Shown: positions 1 through 7,758, counted from the first letter of the stretch. The stretch: 64,000 nt of DNA from Paenibacillus sinensis (GCF_019904155.1 NZ_JAHCMB010000148.1:105971-169970), one strand, 5' to 3'. A program made the numbers and translations. The notes: a model not told the origin generated them from the letters alone.

Positions 1-4
1 TCTA

Positions 5-244
5 ATGAGAATGCTGATTACTTTCCAGAACAAGAGTGTTCCGGTATATTTTACTACAGATAACAAACAGCCAACTCAAAAAGTACTCAAACTGCTCACA
101 AGCACGCTGGATCTCAAAATCAACAAAGGGAAAAACGCCCTCAAGAAATGCCTGAACTCCCTGATCAGCATCGAGATCAAAGGCTCCGAAGCTATCCTGC
201 ACAGCTTCAGCGAAGACGACACATTGGCACTGTCTCTCTATTAA
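5..244 (+). CDS. Hypothetical small protein, possibly 5'-truncated
   Basis: An open frame of 79 codons from ATG at 5 to TAA at 242-244. The frame is still open at the window edge (codon CTA at 2-4), so the true start may lie upstream; no ribosome site can be judged. The product is lysine- and serine-rich with no recognisable domain, signal peptide or membrane segment. A strong hairpin with a T run follows about 40 bases after the stop, which supports a transcript ending here on the plus strand. I do not recognise the family. Confidence 0.45.
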   Translation: MRMLITFQNKSVPVYFTTDNKQPTQKVLKLLTSTLDLKINKGKNALKKCLNSLISIEIKGSEAILHSFSEDDTLALSLY

Positions 245-280
245 AGATGAACTTAATCCCTTGAATATGCTAGTTTAATA

Positions 281-315
281 AAAAAGCATCCTTCCGCCCG
301 GAAGAATGCTTTTTT
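281..315. terminator. Bidirectional intrinsic terminator
   Basis: Hairpin with arms GCAT/ATGC and CTTCC/GGAAG around a short loop, flanked by A5 on the left and T6 on the right. It can end both the plus-strand gene at 5-244 and the small minus-strand gene at 348-485. Confidence 0.8.
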
Positions 316-347
316 ATTTGACCTGATTGTCTCCGTAGACATTCGCA

Positions 348-485
348 TCATGATCCGGTTCGATGAATCCGACTCTCCGCCTTCTCCGCCTTCTGAATCC
401 GAAGCTGAAACAGCTTGACCAAGTTGACCTTCGTCTGCTCGTGACAGTTGTCCAATTTTTTGATTATGAAACGGTCAATGGACAT
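348..485 (-). CDS. Small basic protein, 45 aa
   Basis: ATG at 485 is preceded at good spacing by AAGGAG (ribosome site), the frame runs 45 codons to TGA at 348-350, and a terminator follows at 281-315. The product begins MSIDRFIIKKLDNCHEQTK, is rich in Lys, Arg, Glu and Gln, and its C-terminal half could form an amphipathic helix. It has one Cys and no membrane segment. Family not recognised. The combination of ribosome site, length and terminator is what supports it as a real gene; codon statistics are too few to help. Confidence 0.5.
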   Translation of the reverse strand: MSIDRFIIKKLDNCHEQTKVNLVKLFQLRIQKAEKAESRIHRTGS

Positions 486-593
486 GTCAATCGCTCCTTT
501 TTCTGATCTGCAGAAGAGACAGGAAAGAATTTCCTGATCATCTGGTAATCCCTATATAACCTCGTCCGTCACATTTTAAACGAGGGCTTAACG

Positions 594-658
594 GGTCCGG
601 TATTGCACACTCAACGGTTAAGAGGCAGCGATACTCCATATCTAGAGGCAATACCGGA
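594..658. repeat. 11-bp inverted repeat; one arm recurs at 6.85 kb
   Basis: TCCGGTATTGC at 596-606 is matched exactly, inverted, by GCAATACCGGA at 648-658. The 14-mer GGTCCGGTATTGCA (594-607) occurs again in the same orientation at 6847-6860. The stretch 486-743 carries nothing else that I can assign. Confidence 0.4.
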
Positions 659-743
659 GATAAGAACGCTCCCATTCAAAGATATAGGAGAGAACGTCTG
701 GAGGAAGCGGACATCCTGCGTAAAAAAATATTTTGGAGACCGT

Positions 744-1826
744 TCATTCATCCATTTCGGCGCGCCAGTCGTACTTCCGGGCGTGTGAGCCGGAGCTTTT
801 GGTTCCGGCCGCTGCTGCCCCCTTGCGTTTGAGGCGCGATTCTTTCGACGCCTGAAATCGCAGCTCGCGCTGGGTCTTCCGGTAGCTCCGGAGCCGCTTC
901 TCCGGCAGCTCCCCGCTCTCCACCGCCTCGCGGACTGCGCAGCCTTCCTCATGTTCATGGCGGCAATCGGTGAAGCGGCAGCCCTCCGACAGCCGCGCGA
1001 TATCGGCAAATGCCAGATCCAGGCCGCCTTCATCCTCCCACAGCTGAAGCTCCCGCATGCCGGGCGTGTCGATGATGATGCCTCCGTCCGGCAGCAGGAA
1101 CAGCTCCCGCCGCGTCGTCGTATGCCGTCCCCGGCTGTCATCCTCCCGGACCTCGCCGGTCTGCTGGAGTTCCTCTCCGCTTAGCCAATTGACGAGCGTC
1201 GATTTGCCGCAGCCCGAGGAGCCGGTAAGCGTGGCAGTTCTTCCCTCTCCGATATAGGGCATCAATTCGGCCCGTCCCAAGTCTTTCACGGCGCTGACCG
1301 CCAGCACGGGCACACCGGGAGCGGTAAGCTCCATCTCGCGCAGCTTGGACTCGGGATCATCGCACAGATCCGCTTTCGTCAGGACAATAACAGGCGACGC
1401 TCCGCTGTTCCAGGCCATAATCAAATACCGCTCCATCCGGCGGATATTGTAATCATCGTTCAAGGCGCTGACCAGGAAGAGGGTGTCGACATTGGCGGCG
1501 ACGATCTGCTCCCGGGGCTGACTTCCGGCGGCCCTTCTTGAAATCTGGCTGCGCCGTTCCAGCACATGCTGAAGAATATACGGTCCGGCTTCCGATTTTC
1601 TCACCTCCGTCCAATCCCCGATTGCCGGGTAATCGCCGAAGGTCTCCAGCGAATGTCTCAGCTTGCCGGATAGCTCACCCCAGCCTTCGCCTTCCTCCGT
1701 CACGACCCGATAACGGCTTCCGAAGTCGCCGATGATGCGGGCAGGGATTGTTCCTTCGGACCGTTCTCCATTCCGGTTCCATTGCTCTTTCCATTGTTCA
1801 TTCCAACCATATTTCTCTAAATTCAT
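744..1826 (-). CDS. rsgA: Ribosome small subunit-dependent GTPase RsgA
   Basis: RsgA is a circularly permuted GTPase that checks late 30S subunit maturation. Of about 360 residues, an N-terminal OB-like segment (30-100) is followed by G4 TKAD (150-153), the P-loop GSSGCGKST (about 202-210), switch HTTTRR, G3 DTPGMRE (253-259), and a C-terminal zinc site with Cys283, Cys288, His290 and Cys296 in the CxxxxCxHxxxxxC arrangement. The permuted order (G4 before G1) is diagnostic. The start is placed at ATG 1826 because GGAGGT lies at correct spacing (1831-1837); the frame is open further upstream to 1994 but that extension has no ribosome site and overlaps a terminator hairpin. The Lys/Arg-rich tail fits an rRNA-binding role. 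In B. subtilis the gene sits in the prpC-prkC region; here it stands alone. Confidence 0.93.
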   Translation of the reverse strand: MNLEKYGWNEQWKEQWNRNGERSEGTIPARIIGDFGSRYRVVTEEGEGWGELSGKLRHSLETFGDYPAIGDWTEVRKSEAGPYILQHVLERRSQISRRAAGSQPREQIVAANVDTLFLVSALNDDYNIRRMERYLIMAWNSGASPVIVLTKADLCDDPESKLREMELTAPGVPVLAVSAVKDLGRAELMPYIGEGRTATLTGSSGCGKSTLVNWLSGEELQQTGEVREDDSRGRHTTTRRELFLLPDGGIIIDTPGMRELQLWEDEGGLDLAFADIARLSEGCRFTDCRHEHEEGCAVREAVESGELPEKRLRSYRKTQRELRFQASKESRLKRKGAAAAGTKSSGSHARKYDWRAEMDE

Positions 1827-1903
1827 GTAATACCTCCATTGGTTGTGAGTTTCGAGTATTTTTCTTATTCCTTCATCGTACTTCCGGGAATCCGCACGCC
1901 AAA

Positions 1904-1936
1904 AAGCCCGCCGGACCTTTCGGTTCCGGCGGGCTT
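1904..1936 (-). terminator. Intrinsic terminator upstream of rsgA
   Basis: A 12-bp stem AAGCCCGCCGGA/TCCGGCGGGCTT with a 9-base loop, followed on the minus strand by T5. It lies between the small gene at 2155-2235 and rsgA, so read-through here would feed rsgA. Confidence 0.6.
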
Positions 1937-2085
1937 CTCCAACCGCTCCCGCGTTTACGCGCTTATGGAGCGGGCCGCTACAGCTTCTTCTCACGCGGAT
2001 GGGAAGAATTGAAATCTCCCGAAGCTCACGCGAATGGCACGAGAAAGACGGGGATCAATCTCCCCCGCTTCCCCGGCCGCAAAAA

Positions 2086-2120
2086 AAGCCGCCGGAACCT
2101 GGATACGGTTCCGGCGGCTT
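2086..2120 (-). terminator. Intrinsic terminator of the 26-codon gene
   Basis: Stem AAGCCGCCGGAACC/GGTTCCGGCGGCTT (14 bp) followed by a run of seven T on the minus strand. It lies 35 bases after the stop of the small gene at 2155-2235. Confidence 0.8.
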
Positions 2121-2154
2121 CATGTAAGCGCGGCGAGTCAGCCGCAGCGTCTAA

Positions 2155-2235
2155 TCAGCGTGAACGGCCTATTCCCGGAAGAGTCGTATCCCAATCAATA
2201 ACAACTGGCAACAGTTTGACCATTTGAACTGTCAT
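2155..2235 (-). CDS. 26-codon peptide with its own promoter and terminator
   Basis: ATG at 2235, preceded by GGAAGGAG, opens a 26-codon frame ending at TGA 2155-2157. The peptide begins MTVQMVKLLPVVIDWDTT and ends in a basic tail. A near-consensus promoter (TTGACA, 18 bases, TATGAT) lies 36-65 bases upstream and a strong terminator follows, so this is a complete small transcription unit. There is no export signal. Function unknown: it could be a regulatory or leader peptide for rsgA, or a free small protein. The frame is short, so chance cannot be excluded, but promoter, ribosome site and terminator agree. Confidence 0.5.
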   Translation of the reverse strand: MTVQMVKLLPVVIDWDTTLPGIGRSR

Positions 2236-2270
2236 TACGACATCCACTCCTTCCGGTAATTAATGGAACT

Positions 2271-2300
2271 ATCATAAACGGGAAGACCTTGTGTTGTCAA
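2271..2300 (-). promoter_or_regulatory. SigA-type promoter of the 26-codon gene
   Basis: On the minus strand TTGACA (2300-2295), an 18-base spacer, and TATGAT (2276-2271). It directs a transcript through the small gene at 2155-2235. Confidence 0.7.
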
Positions 2301-2315
2301 CCTGCCCTTCCTGCT

Positions 2316-2987
2316 TCACAGAATTTCTTTGAGCTCGCAGAGCTCATCGATCGTCCGCCACGGGCGAACGTCCAGCTTCTCGTCCCAGGGATGATTACGC
2401 CGCAGCCAGATCCCCTGCATGCCGGTGCGTCCCGCTCCCCAAATGTCGTTCACGGGATGATCGCCTATGAACAGCGTTTCATCCGCAGCATAGCCAAGCT
2501 TCTCCAGTGCAAGACGGTAAATCGCCTCATCCGGCTTGGTGATTCCGGCCTCGCCAGAGATCACAATGGTGTTGAAGTAACCTTCAAGTTTCAACAGTTC
2601 GATTTTCCCCCGTTGAATGTCGCTTTTTCCATTCGTGACAAGCCCGAGGGGATAGCTTCTGCCTTTCAAATAGTCCAGACATTCCACCGCATCCTTCATC
2701 AGTGCGCCGTGTCCGGCATAATGAATATCGTAAAATCCCCTGATTTCCTCTGCTGCGACGGGCTCTTTCCAGGGCAGCACCTCACTGAGCTCACGGAAAA
2801 AACCGTCTTTATCCCTGTAACCGTCCGCATCGCGGACGATCATGTCCTCGACCAGAGCAAGCTGCTCTTCAAGATTCATATGCCCAAAATAGTGCGAAAT
2901 GAATTGTGTGCCGAAGCTGCGGAACGTGGCATCACGATCCATCAGCGTATTGTCCAGATCAAATAAAAGTGCTTTTGCGGTTCCCAT
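2316..2987 (-). CDS. HAD superfamily hydrolase (YjjG/Gph-like)
   Basis: Probable phosphatase of small phosphometabolites or nucleotides. Motif I DLDNT (Asp10 nucleophile, Asp12 acid) is at the N terminus, motif II is VTNGK near residue 118, the motif III lysine is in ITKPDEAI, and motif IV is FIGDHPVND. The four-helix cap between motifs I and II makes it a C1-cap member. At 223 aa the length is usual. The start is preceded by GGGAGAATC and GGAAG. Substrate cannot be read from sequence. Confidence 0.85.
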   Translation of the reverse strand: MGTAKALLFDLDNTLMDRDATFRSFGTQFISHYFGHMNLEEQLALVEDMIVRDADGYRDKDGFFRELSEVLPWKEPVAAEEIRGFYDIHYAGHGALMKDAVECLDYLKGRSYPLGLVTNGKSDIQRGKIELLKLEGYFNTIVISGEAGITKPDEAIYRLALEKLGYAADETLFIGDHPVNDIWGAGRTGMQGIWLRRNHPWDEKLDVRPWRTIDELCELKEIL

Positions 2988-3285
2988 TCTTCCGATTCTC
3001 CCTGCCTTCGTTCTGTTCTCCAGCCTTCGCAGGATGGATTCTCATAGGCATTATACTGGAAAATCAGGCAGATTGTCAGGCGTGTTCCGTGCAAAAGGTG
3101 CTTTGTGCAAGTTTGGTATCTCAAATCTCGCTGATCCATTCGCAGCCGCCATTTTGTTAACGCTTCCATTAATAAGTGCCGGAGAAACTGTTCCTAAGTG
3201 CCCGTTCGTTACATAACCCGATTCGTTAACCCGATTGCGAGGAACCCCGCAGACGCCGGTTAAAGCGCAGCGAGAGGGCTCCCAT

Positions 3286-3741
3286 TCATTTGAAATGATC
3301 GGACCGATGGGTCAGCATCAGCTCTTCCTCGGTAATATACAACGGAAACGGCGGAAGCTCCTTCAAATAGCGCTCGCTGGCCAGAAGGCGGCAGTGAACC
3401 TCGGGAAGCGGCGCCTCCTCGAGCAGGGGCAGTTTACCGGTGTCACTGAAATAGCTGTCCACAGCCGTTTGCACCAGATCAAGGAAGTAGGGAATTTCCC
3501 TCTCCCCTTCGTCAAAAATTTCAAACGTTTCGCGGGACATATAGAACTTCTGATCCGACACGCCTCCCAAATACCGGGTCAGACGGGAGAGGTCGATGCT
3601 CTTGTCGTCTTTGAGCAGCACGGTCCGGTTAATCTTCGGAGGCATGTCATTCTCGAATTGGCGTACAGCTTGTTTAACTTCCGGCAAGGTGACGGTGATT
3701 CGGGTCGGAGCGGCTTCTTTCTTGAACCTTTTGAAGATCAT
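3286..3741 (-). CDS. Conserved hypothetical protein, 151 aa
   Basis: Soluble mixed alpha/beta protein with no signal peptide or membrane segment. The start ATG 3741 is preceded by AAAGGAG at good spacing. The N terminus MIFKRFKKE is basic, and the mid region contains acidic and aromatic clusters. I do not recognise a domain with confidence. It stands alone between the HAD hydrolase and the ArsR regulator, both on the same strand, with gaps large enough for separate promoters. Confidence 0.7.
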   Translation of the reverse strand: MIFKRFKKEAAPTRITVTLPEVKQAVRQFENDMPPKINRTVLLKDDKSIDLSRLTRYLGGVSDQKFYMSRETFEIFDEGEREIPYFLDLVQTAVDSYFSDTGKLPLLEEAPLPEVHCRLLASERYLKELPPFPLYITEEELMLTHRSDHFK

Positions 3742-3868
3742 GCGAAAGACTCCTTTCTTGTCTGCCAGATTTAATATCTATAACGCTTTCAATTCCAGTT
3801 TATGCAATTCCGAAAATTTTAATCAATCATAATTAACCCGTCACAGAAACGTTCGAAACTTTAGAACA

Positions 3869-4465
3869 TTATTTGACGGATTCCCATTTCGTCCACATCT
3901 CCCGCGGATTCAGCTCATAGATCTCATTCTCTCTATACATGAACTGGTGCATGATAAACTCCCGGCGTATCGTCGCGAAATCTTCGTGATAAGCTTTGAT
4001 AAAAGTGTTGATCTCCTTCTCGCTGTAACTCACCCCCTGCTGCAGCTGTTCCACCATATGCTGAAGAGCAATAAGCTTCTTCTTGTACTGCGCCGGAATC
4101 TGCCGAAGCTTGCCGTCCTTCGAGAAAAAGTTGCGGATCACCGACTCCTGCAGACTTTGATTCTTGCTGATCTCATCCATTTCTTCCACCCCCTTATCGA
4201 AAATAAAAGATAGCGAAGCTGCGCTCCCCTTCCGGATAAACTCCGGGTTGAGCTTGAAATACACGGTGTTCTTATCCCTCCGTTCCAGGATCATCGCAGC
4301 GGCACGCAGCTTGGCCGCGTGATGGGTTACCGTTGGCTGGGACAGCCCGAGCGCTTCCGCCAGTGCCTGCCCGTGCATCTCGCCTTTGGACAGCAAGAGC
4401 AGCATCCGCATGCGGGTAGGGTCAGCCAGCGCTTTATGATAATTGACAATTTTATCGAGCTGCAT
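3869..4465 (-). CDS. ArsR-family regulator with C-terminal DUF2087
   Basis: Winged-helix regulator: residues about 5-80 form the HTH (ADPTRMRMLLLLSKGEM, then GLSQPTVTHHAAKL recognition helix), and the C-terminal part from about 120 matches the DUF2087 pattern (KLRQIPAQYKKKLIALQ ... Y-x-E-x-E-I-x-E-x-N). ATG 4465 is chosen over the upstream in-frame codon at 4480 because AGGAG sits 7 bases before it. No Cys metal site is visible, so a metal sensor is unlikely. A perfect 16-bp palindrome about 31 bases upstream suggests autoregulation. It is divergent from the bacillithiol reductase gene. Confidence 0.85.
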   Translation of the reverse strand: MQLDKIVNYHKALADPTRMRMLLLLSKGEMHGQALAEALGLSQPTVTHHAAKLRAAAMILERRDKNTVYFKLNPEFIRKGSAASLSFIFDKGVEEMDEISKNQSLQESVIRNFFSKDGKLRQIPAQYKKKLIALQHMVEQLQQGVSYSEKEINTFIKAYHEDFATIRREFIMHQFMYRENEIYELNPREMWTKWESVK

Positions 4466-4495
4466 GATAGCACTCCTCATTAAACAATTATGTTA

Positions 4496-4511
4496 TTAGA
4501 TATATATCTAA
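4496..4511. promoter_or_regulatory. Palindromic operator TTAGATATATATCTAA
   Basis: Perfect 16-bp palindrome in the intergenic region between the ArsR-type gene and ypdA. AT-rich palindromes of this form are typical ArsR-family operators, so it likely binds the adjacent regulator. Confidence 0.6.
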
Positions 4512-4680
4512 TTATATTACACTCCTCAGGCTAAGGCAACTATTCATCCTTCGTCTGCTCCTTACTCCTGGCTTTGCCCTGGCAAACGGGCGGTATTTGC
4601 GGTACGATTTAGGTTGCGATACCGGGCGTATTCTCAGCGTATACTTTAGAACAAGAAAAGAACGGGAGGTCATTTCACAT

Positions 4681-5682
4681 ATGCATGATGTCATCATTAT
4701 CGGAGCGGGACCGTGCGGGCTGTCCGCCGCAATCGAGTGCCGGCGGCTCGGACTGTCCGCCATTATCGTCGAGAAGCATTTTATCGTCCACTCCATTTAT
4801 CAATATCCGACGAATATGCAGTTCTTCAGCACAGCGGAGCTGCTGGAGATCGGGGGTGTTCCTTTTACATCGCCCCATGATAAGCCTTACCGGCATGAGG
4901 CTCTGGTCTATTACCGGAAGGCCGCAGAGCTGCATGAGCTGGACATCGCGGCGTATGAGGAAGCTCTCTCCATCGAGAAGCTTGGGGACGGAATCTTTGC
5001 CGTACATACGGAGAACCGGCGCGGCGAACGCAAGACCCGGCGGGGCTCGGCTGTCATCATTTCGACCGGCTATTTCGATCAGCCGAACTGGATCGGCATA
5101 CCGGGAGAAGAATTGCCCAAGGTTACGCATTATTTCGGAGAAGCCCATCCTTATACCGGCATGAAGATCGCGATAATCGGGGGCAGCAATTCGGCGGTTG
5201 ATGCGGCTCTTGAGCTGATGCGGGTCGGAGCAGAAGTAGATATGATTTACCGTGGCGACAGCATTTCCGCCAATATCAAGCCTTGGGTTCGCCCGGTCTT
5301 CGAAAGCATGGTCGACAAAGGCCGGATCAGGCTGCATCTGTCCGCCCGAGTGACGGAAGTAACACCGTCCGCCGTTCAGATCACACCAGCGGACGGGAGA
5401 GCCTTCCAGCTTGAGAACGACTTCGTGCTCGCGATGACCGGCTTCCGCCCGGACCGTGGGCTCGTCACCGATCTGGGCGTCACTATGGATAACGAGATGG
5501 ATAAGCCGGTCTTCGACCCGGCCACGATGGAGACGAATGTCCAGGGCGTGTATGTCGCGGGCGTTATCGCCTCCGGACGCAATGCGAACGAGATCTTTAT
5601 CGAGACCGGACGGCGGCATGGCGCGCTGATCGCCGAACATCTGGCATCGAGGCGTCCAGCCCGTGCCGGGGAAAGCCGATAG
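4681..5682 (+). CDS. ypdA: YpdA-family bacillithiol disulfide reductase (Bdr)
   Basis: FAD/NADPH-dependent reductase that in Firmicutes recycles oxidised bacillithiol. The FAD dinucleotide fold GAGPCG is at residues 8-13, with Cys12 inside it as in YpdA enzymes, and the second nucleotide-binding fold IIGGSNSA is at about 165-172. It lacks the CxxC of thioredoxin reductase. At 333 aa the length fits. ATG 4681 has GGGAGGT upstream at correct spacing; the open frame to 4597 has none. A DUF441 gene follows after two bases, so the two are probably co-transcribed. Confidence 0.9.
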   Translation: MHDVIIIGAGPCGLSAAIECRRLGLSAIIVEKHFIVHSIYQYPTNMQFFSTAELLEIGGVPFTSPHDKPYRHEALVYYRKAAELHELDIAAYEEALSIEKLGDGIFAVHTENRRGERKTRRGSAVIISTGYFDQPNWIGIPGEELPKVTHYFGEAHPYTGMKIAIIGGSNSAVDAALELMRVGAEVDMIYRGDSISANIKPWVRPVFESMVDKGRIRLHLSARVTEVTPSAVQITPADGRAFQLENDFVLAMTGFRPDRGLVTDLGVTMDNEMDKPVFDPATMETNVQGVYVAGVIASGRNANEIFIETGRRHGALIAEHLASRRPARAGESR

Positions 5683-5684
5683 AT

Positions 5685-6128
5685 ATGGACTATATCTCAC
5701 TCCTTCTGCTCGGGTTCGCCGGACTCGGAATCGTGAGCAGCAATTCCACCGTTACCATTGCGATGCTGGTGCTTCTGCTCCTGAAGCTGCTTGGACTTCA
5801 GCAAACCTTTCCGTGGCTGGAGAAATACGGCCTTACGGCAGGGATTATCATTCTGCTTATCGGTGTAATGACGCCCCTCGCAAGCGGCCGTATTTCGCTG
5901 CAGACGATCGGTCAGGCCTTTCTGCACTGGAAATCGCTGTCTGCAATCGGGATCGGCATGCTGGTCGCTTACCTGGGCGGCCGGGGCTCAACTCTGCTGG
6001 GGAGTCAGCCGACGATCGTGGCAGGTCTTCTGATCGGAACGGTTCTTGGTGTTGCGCTGTTCAAGGGCGTTCCGGTCGGGCCTCTGATCGCCGCCGGTAT
6101 TCTCTCTCTGATTATCGGCAGAGGATGA
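5685..6128 (+). CDS. DUF441 integral membrane protein
   Basis: A 147-aa hydrophobic protein with about four membrane segments and glycine-rich loops ([33 protein letters not shown]) that match the DUF441 (YtwI-like) family. Function unknown in the family. It starts two bases after the ypdA stop, with GGGGAAAG inside the end of ypdA as a likely ribosome site, so translation is probably coupled. Confidence 0.88.
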   Translation: MDYISLLLLGFAGLGIVSSNSTVTIAMLVLLLLKLLGLQQTFPWLEKYGLTAGIIILLIGVMTPLASGRISLQTIGQAFLHWKSLSAIGIGMLVAYLGGRGSTLLGSQPTIVAGLLIGTVLGVALFKGVPVGPLIAAGILSLIIGRG

Positions 6129-6248
6129 TGCGCCCCCTGGGTCACCGGGCTTGAAGCGCCCGGTGGGCAGGGGCTTATTGACTTTTGTTCCGTACAGTGT
6201 TTTGATAATTTTATTACTGGCAGTACCCCGAACTTCAGGAGGATAATG

Positions 6249-6764
6249 ATGTCTAGACAATTTATGACGGAAGCCGTTATGATGGCAATTTACGGCCAGT
6301 TGCTGGTTCCCGGCAGCTCTGTGGAATATATTGTGCCCTACACGACCATTCTGGAGCTGTACGAGCTTAGGGACAGCGATGAGCCGCTGATGAACATTCC
6401 GGATGAAGACCGGCATGTGAAGGTCAAGATCGGCGAATTGATCGCGTATTTCGAGGAGCCGCTCAACCAGAAGAAGATCCGGAGATGCCTGACCGTTCCC
6501 TGGGCGAAGAGTCCGGCCATCGTGCTCGGCGAGCAGGCGAGAGTTACCGTCATCAATAGTGTGGACAACGCAAGCTACGGCGAAACTTTCGATCCTATCG
6601 AGACCGAGCTTCTCCTGGCTTCCCAACGGGAAAAGATTCCGATTCTGACCGACCAGATCGAGCTGATTCACCGGATCATCGACGGAGGCGTACCCGTTAC
6701 GGTGTATGATATCGATGATTTTGAATTTGCGATGGAGGAAGAGACCTTCCGCAGTTCGCACTGA
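6249..6764 (+). CDS. Conserved hypothetical protein, 171 aa
   Basis: Soluble acidic alpha/beta protein. ATG 6249 is preferred to the adjacent ATG 6246 because AGGAGG (6237-6242) is then 6 bases away. From memory, similar Paenibacillus proteins have been labelled 'ADP-heptose synthase', but no nucleotidyltransferase or kinase motif is visible here and I would not carry that name. A perfect GC-rich hairpin follows the stop. Confidence 0.8.
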   Translation: MSRQFMTEAVMMAIYGQLLVPGSSVEYIVPYTTILELYELRDSDEPLMNIPDEDRHVKVKIGELIAYFEEPLNQKKIRRCLTVPWAKSPAIVLGEQARVTVINSVDNASYGETFDPIETELLLASQREKIPILTDQIELIHRIIDGGVPVTVYDIDDFEFAMEEETFRSSH

Positions 6765-6798
6765 CCCTGATCTCCACCACCGACAGGACGCGGATACG

Positions 6799-6834
6799 AA
6801 CCAGGCCCCAGCCGATTATGGCTGGGGCCTGGTT
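6799..6834. terminator. Intrinsic terminator, convergent genes
   Basis: 15-bp perfect stem AACCAGGCCCCAGCC/GGCTGGGGCCTGGTT with a 6-base loop, between the convergent genes at 6249-6764 and 6899-7246. The T tract is weak on both sides. Confidence 0.65.
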
Positions 6835-6898
6835 CATTATGCAATTGGTCCGGTATTGCAATCACCGGTACAATCTGCGGATATGGGCTGCACGTCCT

Positions 6899-7246
6899 TC
6901 AAGTGCGAACCGCACTCTCCGTCTCGGCGGCGTTTCCGTTCTGCGCTCCCCCCGAAACAGGGTCATAACGGTATTCGATATCATCCTCATCCTTGTCATA
7001 GAGGATCGACAAATCATGGCCTTCCATGTACCAGAGATCCTGTTCCTCCATGTAGAACATGATCCCTTCCAATTCGGCTGCGAGTCCCGGACGTCCCGGA
7101 GGCTCTACCGCAATTCCGAGCGAGAAGCCCGGATGCAGTCCGCCGCCCGAGCTGTACCGCGGGAACAGGCGGATGCTTGATCCGTTATCCAGGCCGAGCT
7201 CCCGTTTGAACCAGCCAGCCGCTTCAGAACTTACGGAAATACTCAT
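6899..7246 (-). CDS. HesB/YneR-like protein without cysteines
   Basis: A 115-aa member of the HesB-like/YneR group (starts MSISVSSEAAGWFKREL, then GGGLHPGFSLGI). The A-type Fe-S carriers use three Cys; this protein has none, so it is unlikely to carry a cluster and belongs to the cysteine-less branch of unknown role. Start at ATG 7246 with AAAGGAG upstream. The mRNA leader is about 150 bases and contains a conserved-looking multi-stem fold (7286-7378). Confidence 0.8.
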   Translation of the reverse strand: MSISVSSEAAGWFKRELGLDNGSSIRLFPRYSSGGGLHPGFSLGIAVEPPGRPGLAAELEGIMFYMEEQDLWYMEGHDLSILYDKDEDDIEYRYDPVSGGAQNGNAAETESAVRT

Positions 7247-7285
7247 CTATCATCCATCTCCTTTGTCAATCTGAACAAGACTATG

Positions 7286-7378
7286 CCCTTTAAGGTGGCA
7301 GTTGGTGGAAACCGCGAATTGGGTGAACCCAAATTCCGGACCTTCTTCGACATTACATCACTCGATGCGCCACAAGGG
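7286..7378 (-). ncRNA. Candidate structured leader RNA of the HesB-like gene
   Basis: On the minus strand the outer arms CCCTT and GTGGC (7378-7369) pair with GCCAC and AAGGG (7299-7286) across a 4-base bulge, enclosing a CATC/GAUG hairpin and a longer CCGGAATT/AATTCGCGG stem-loop: a three-way junction. It lies between a good promoter (7403-7431) and the start at 7246. I could not match it to a riboswitch class I know. It may be a cis-regulatory RNA or a free small RNA. Confidence 0.4.
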
Positions 7379-7402
7379 ATTGTATGAATGTCTGTTAACT
7401 TT

Positions 7403-7431
7403 ATCATACCCCAATCCCGCCTCTATTCCAA
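7403..7431 (-). promoter_or_regulatory. SigA-type promoter for the HesB-like transcript
   Basis: Minus strand TTGGAA (7431-7426), 17-base spacer, TATGAT (7408-7403). Transcription would begin near 7395 and cross the structured leader. Confidence 0.6.
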
Positions 7432-7484
7432 CTTCCTGTAATCATCCGTTTGTCAATTCAATTCATGATTGCTCGAAAAATGGT

Positions 7485-7514
7485 TTGACATTTCTGGAGG
7501 CGGAAGTGTAAACT
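7485..7514 (+). promoter_or_regulatory. SigA-type promoter of the ABC exporter operon
   Basis: TTGACA (7485-7490), 18-base spacer, TAAACT (7509-7514), about 60 bases before the leader peptide. Confidence 0.65.
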
Positions 7515-7572
7515 CATGAGTAGCGAAACGTCTTCAAGTAATTACCAAAATTCTAACGAAAGGGTGATCTTA

Positions 7573-7674
7573 GTGTTTAACAATATGGATACTTATCGCA
7601 CTATTGTCGGCAGCTTTATCCAATTGAATACTAAGTCAGCCCTGCAGATGGAACCCTTCTTGAACACGCATTGA
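7573..7674 (+). CDS. 33-codon leader peptide (BmrB-like)
   Basis: GTG at 7573 follows AAAGGGTGAT at good spacing; the frame runs 33 codons (begins VFNNMDTYRTIVGSF, ends LNTH) to TGA 7672-7674. It lies between a promoter and a strong terminator upstream of a BmrC/BmrD-type exporter, the place occupied in B. subtilis by the regulatory peptide gene bmrB. Its likely role is to report ribosome stalling by antibiotics: the bases GACGATGC at 7673-7680, overlapping the stop codon, can pair with the 5' arm of the terminator (7762-7771) and so form an antiterminator. An internal in-frame ATG at 7585 is a less likely start. Confidence 0.65.
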   Translation: MFNNMDTYRTIVGSFIQLNTKSALQMEPFLNTH

Positions 7675-7715
7675 CGATGCTGTTCACTGCTCAAGAAGAG
7701 TAATCTGTTTCACGC

Positions 7716-7734
7716 CGGTGCTGTCAACGCACCG
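7716..7734 (+). promoter_or_regulatory. Hairpin between leader peptide and terminator
   Basis: CGGTGC/GCACCG stem with 7-base loop, between the leader peptide stop and the terminator. It is a likely part of the switching RNA fold. Confidence 0.45.
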
Positions 7735-7758
7735 TGCGCATGATACGTCCTTGCAACC

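Larger units (their letters stand above)
1827..2154. other. Intergenic stretch with two similar hairpins
   Basis: No convincing gene. It holds two GC-rich minus-strand hairpins of similar sequence (1904-1936 and 2086-2120), both followed by T runs on the minus strand. One ends the small transcript from 2155-2235; the other sits about 80 bases before rsgA and could act as a second stop or an attenuator. Confidence 0.5.

Noticed and set aside
3213..3236. Two copies of TAACCCGATT 13 bases apart
   Set aside because: Short and without context to suggest function; could be chance.
4675..5700. 341-codon open frame antisense to ypdA
   Set aside because: Shadow of a well-supported gene; product composition is unlike a real protein and it has no ribosome site.
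7291..7320. T-box-like GGTGGAAACCGCG on the plus strand
   Set aside because: The T-box core lacks the preceding stem I space (overlaps the HesB-like gene start), there is no terminator with T run after it and no amino-acid gene downstream.
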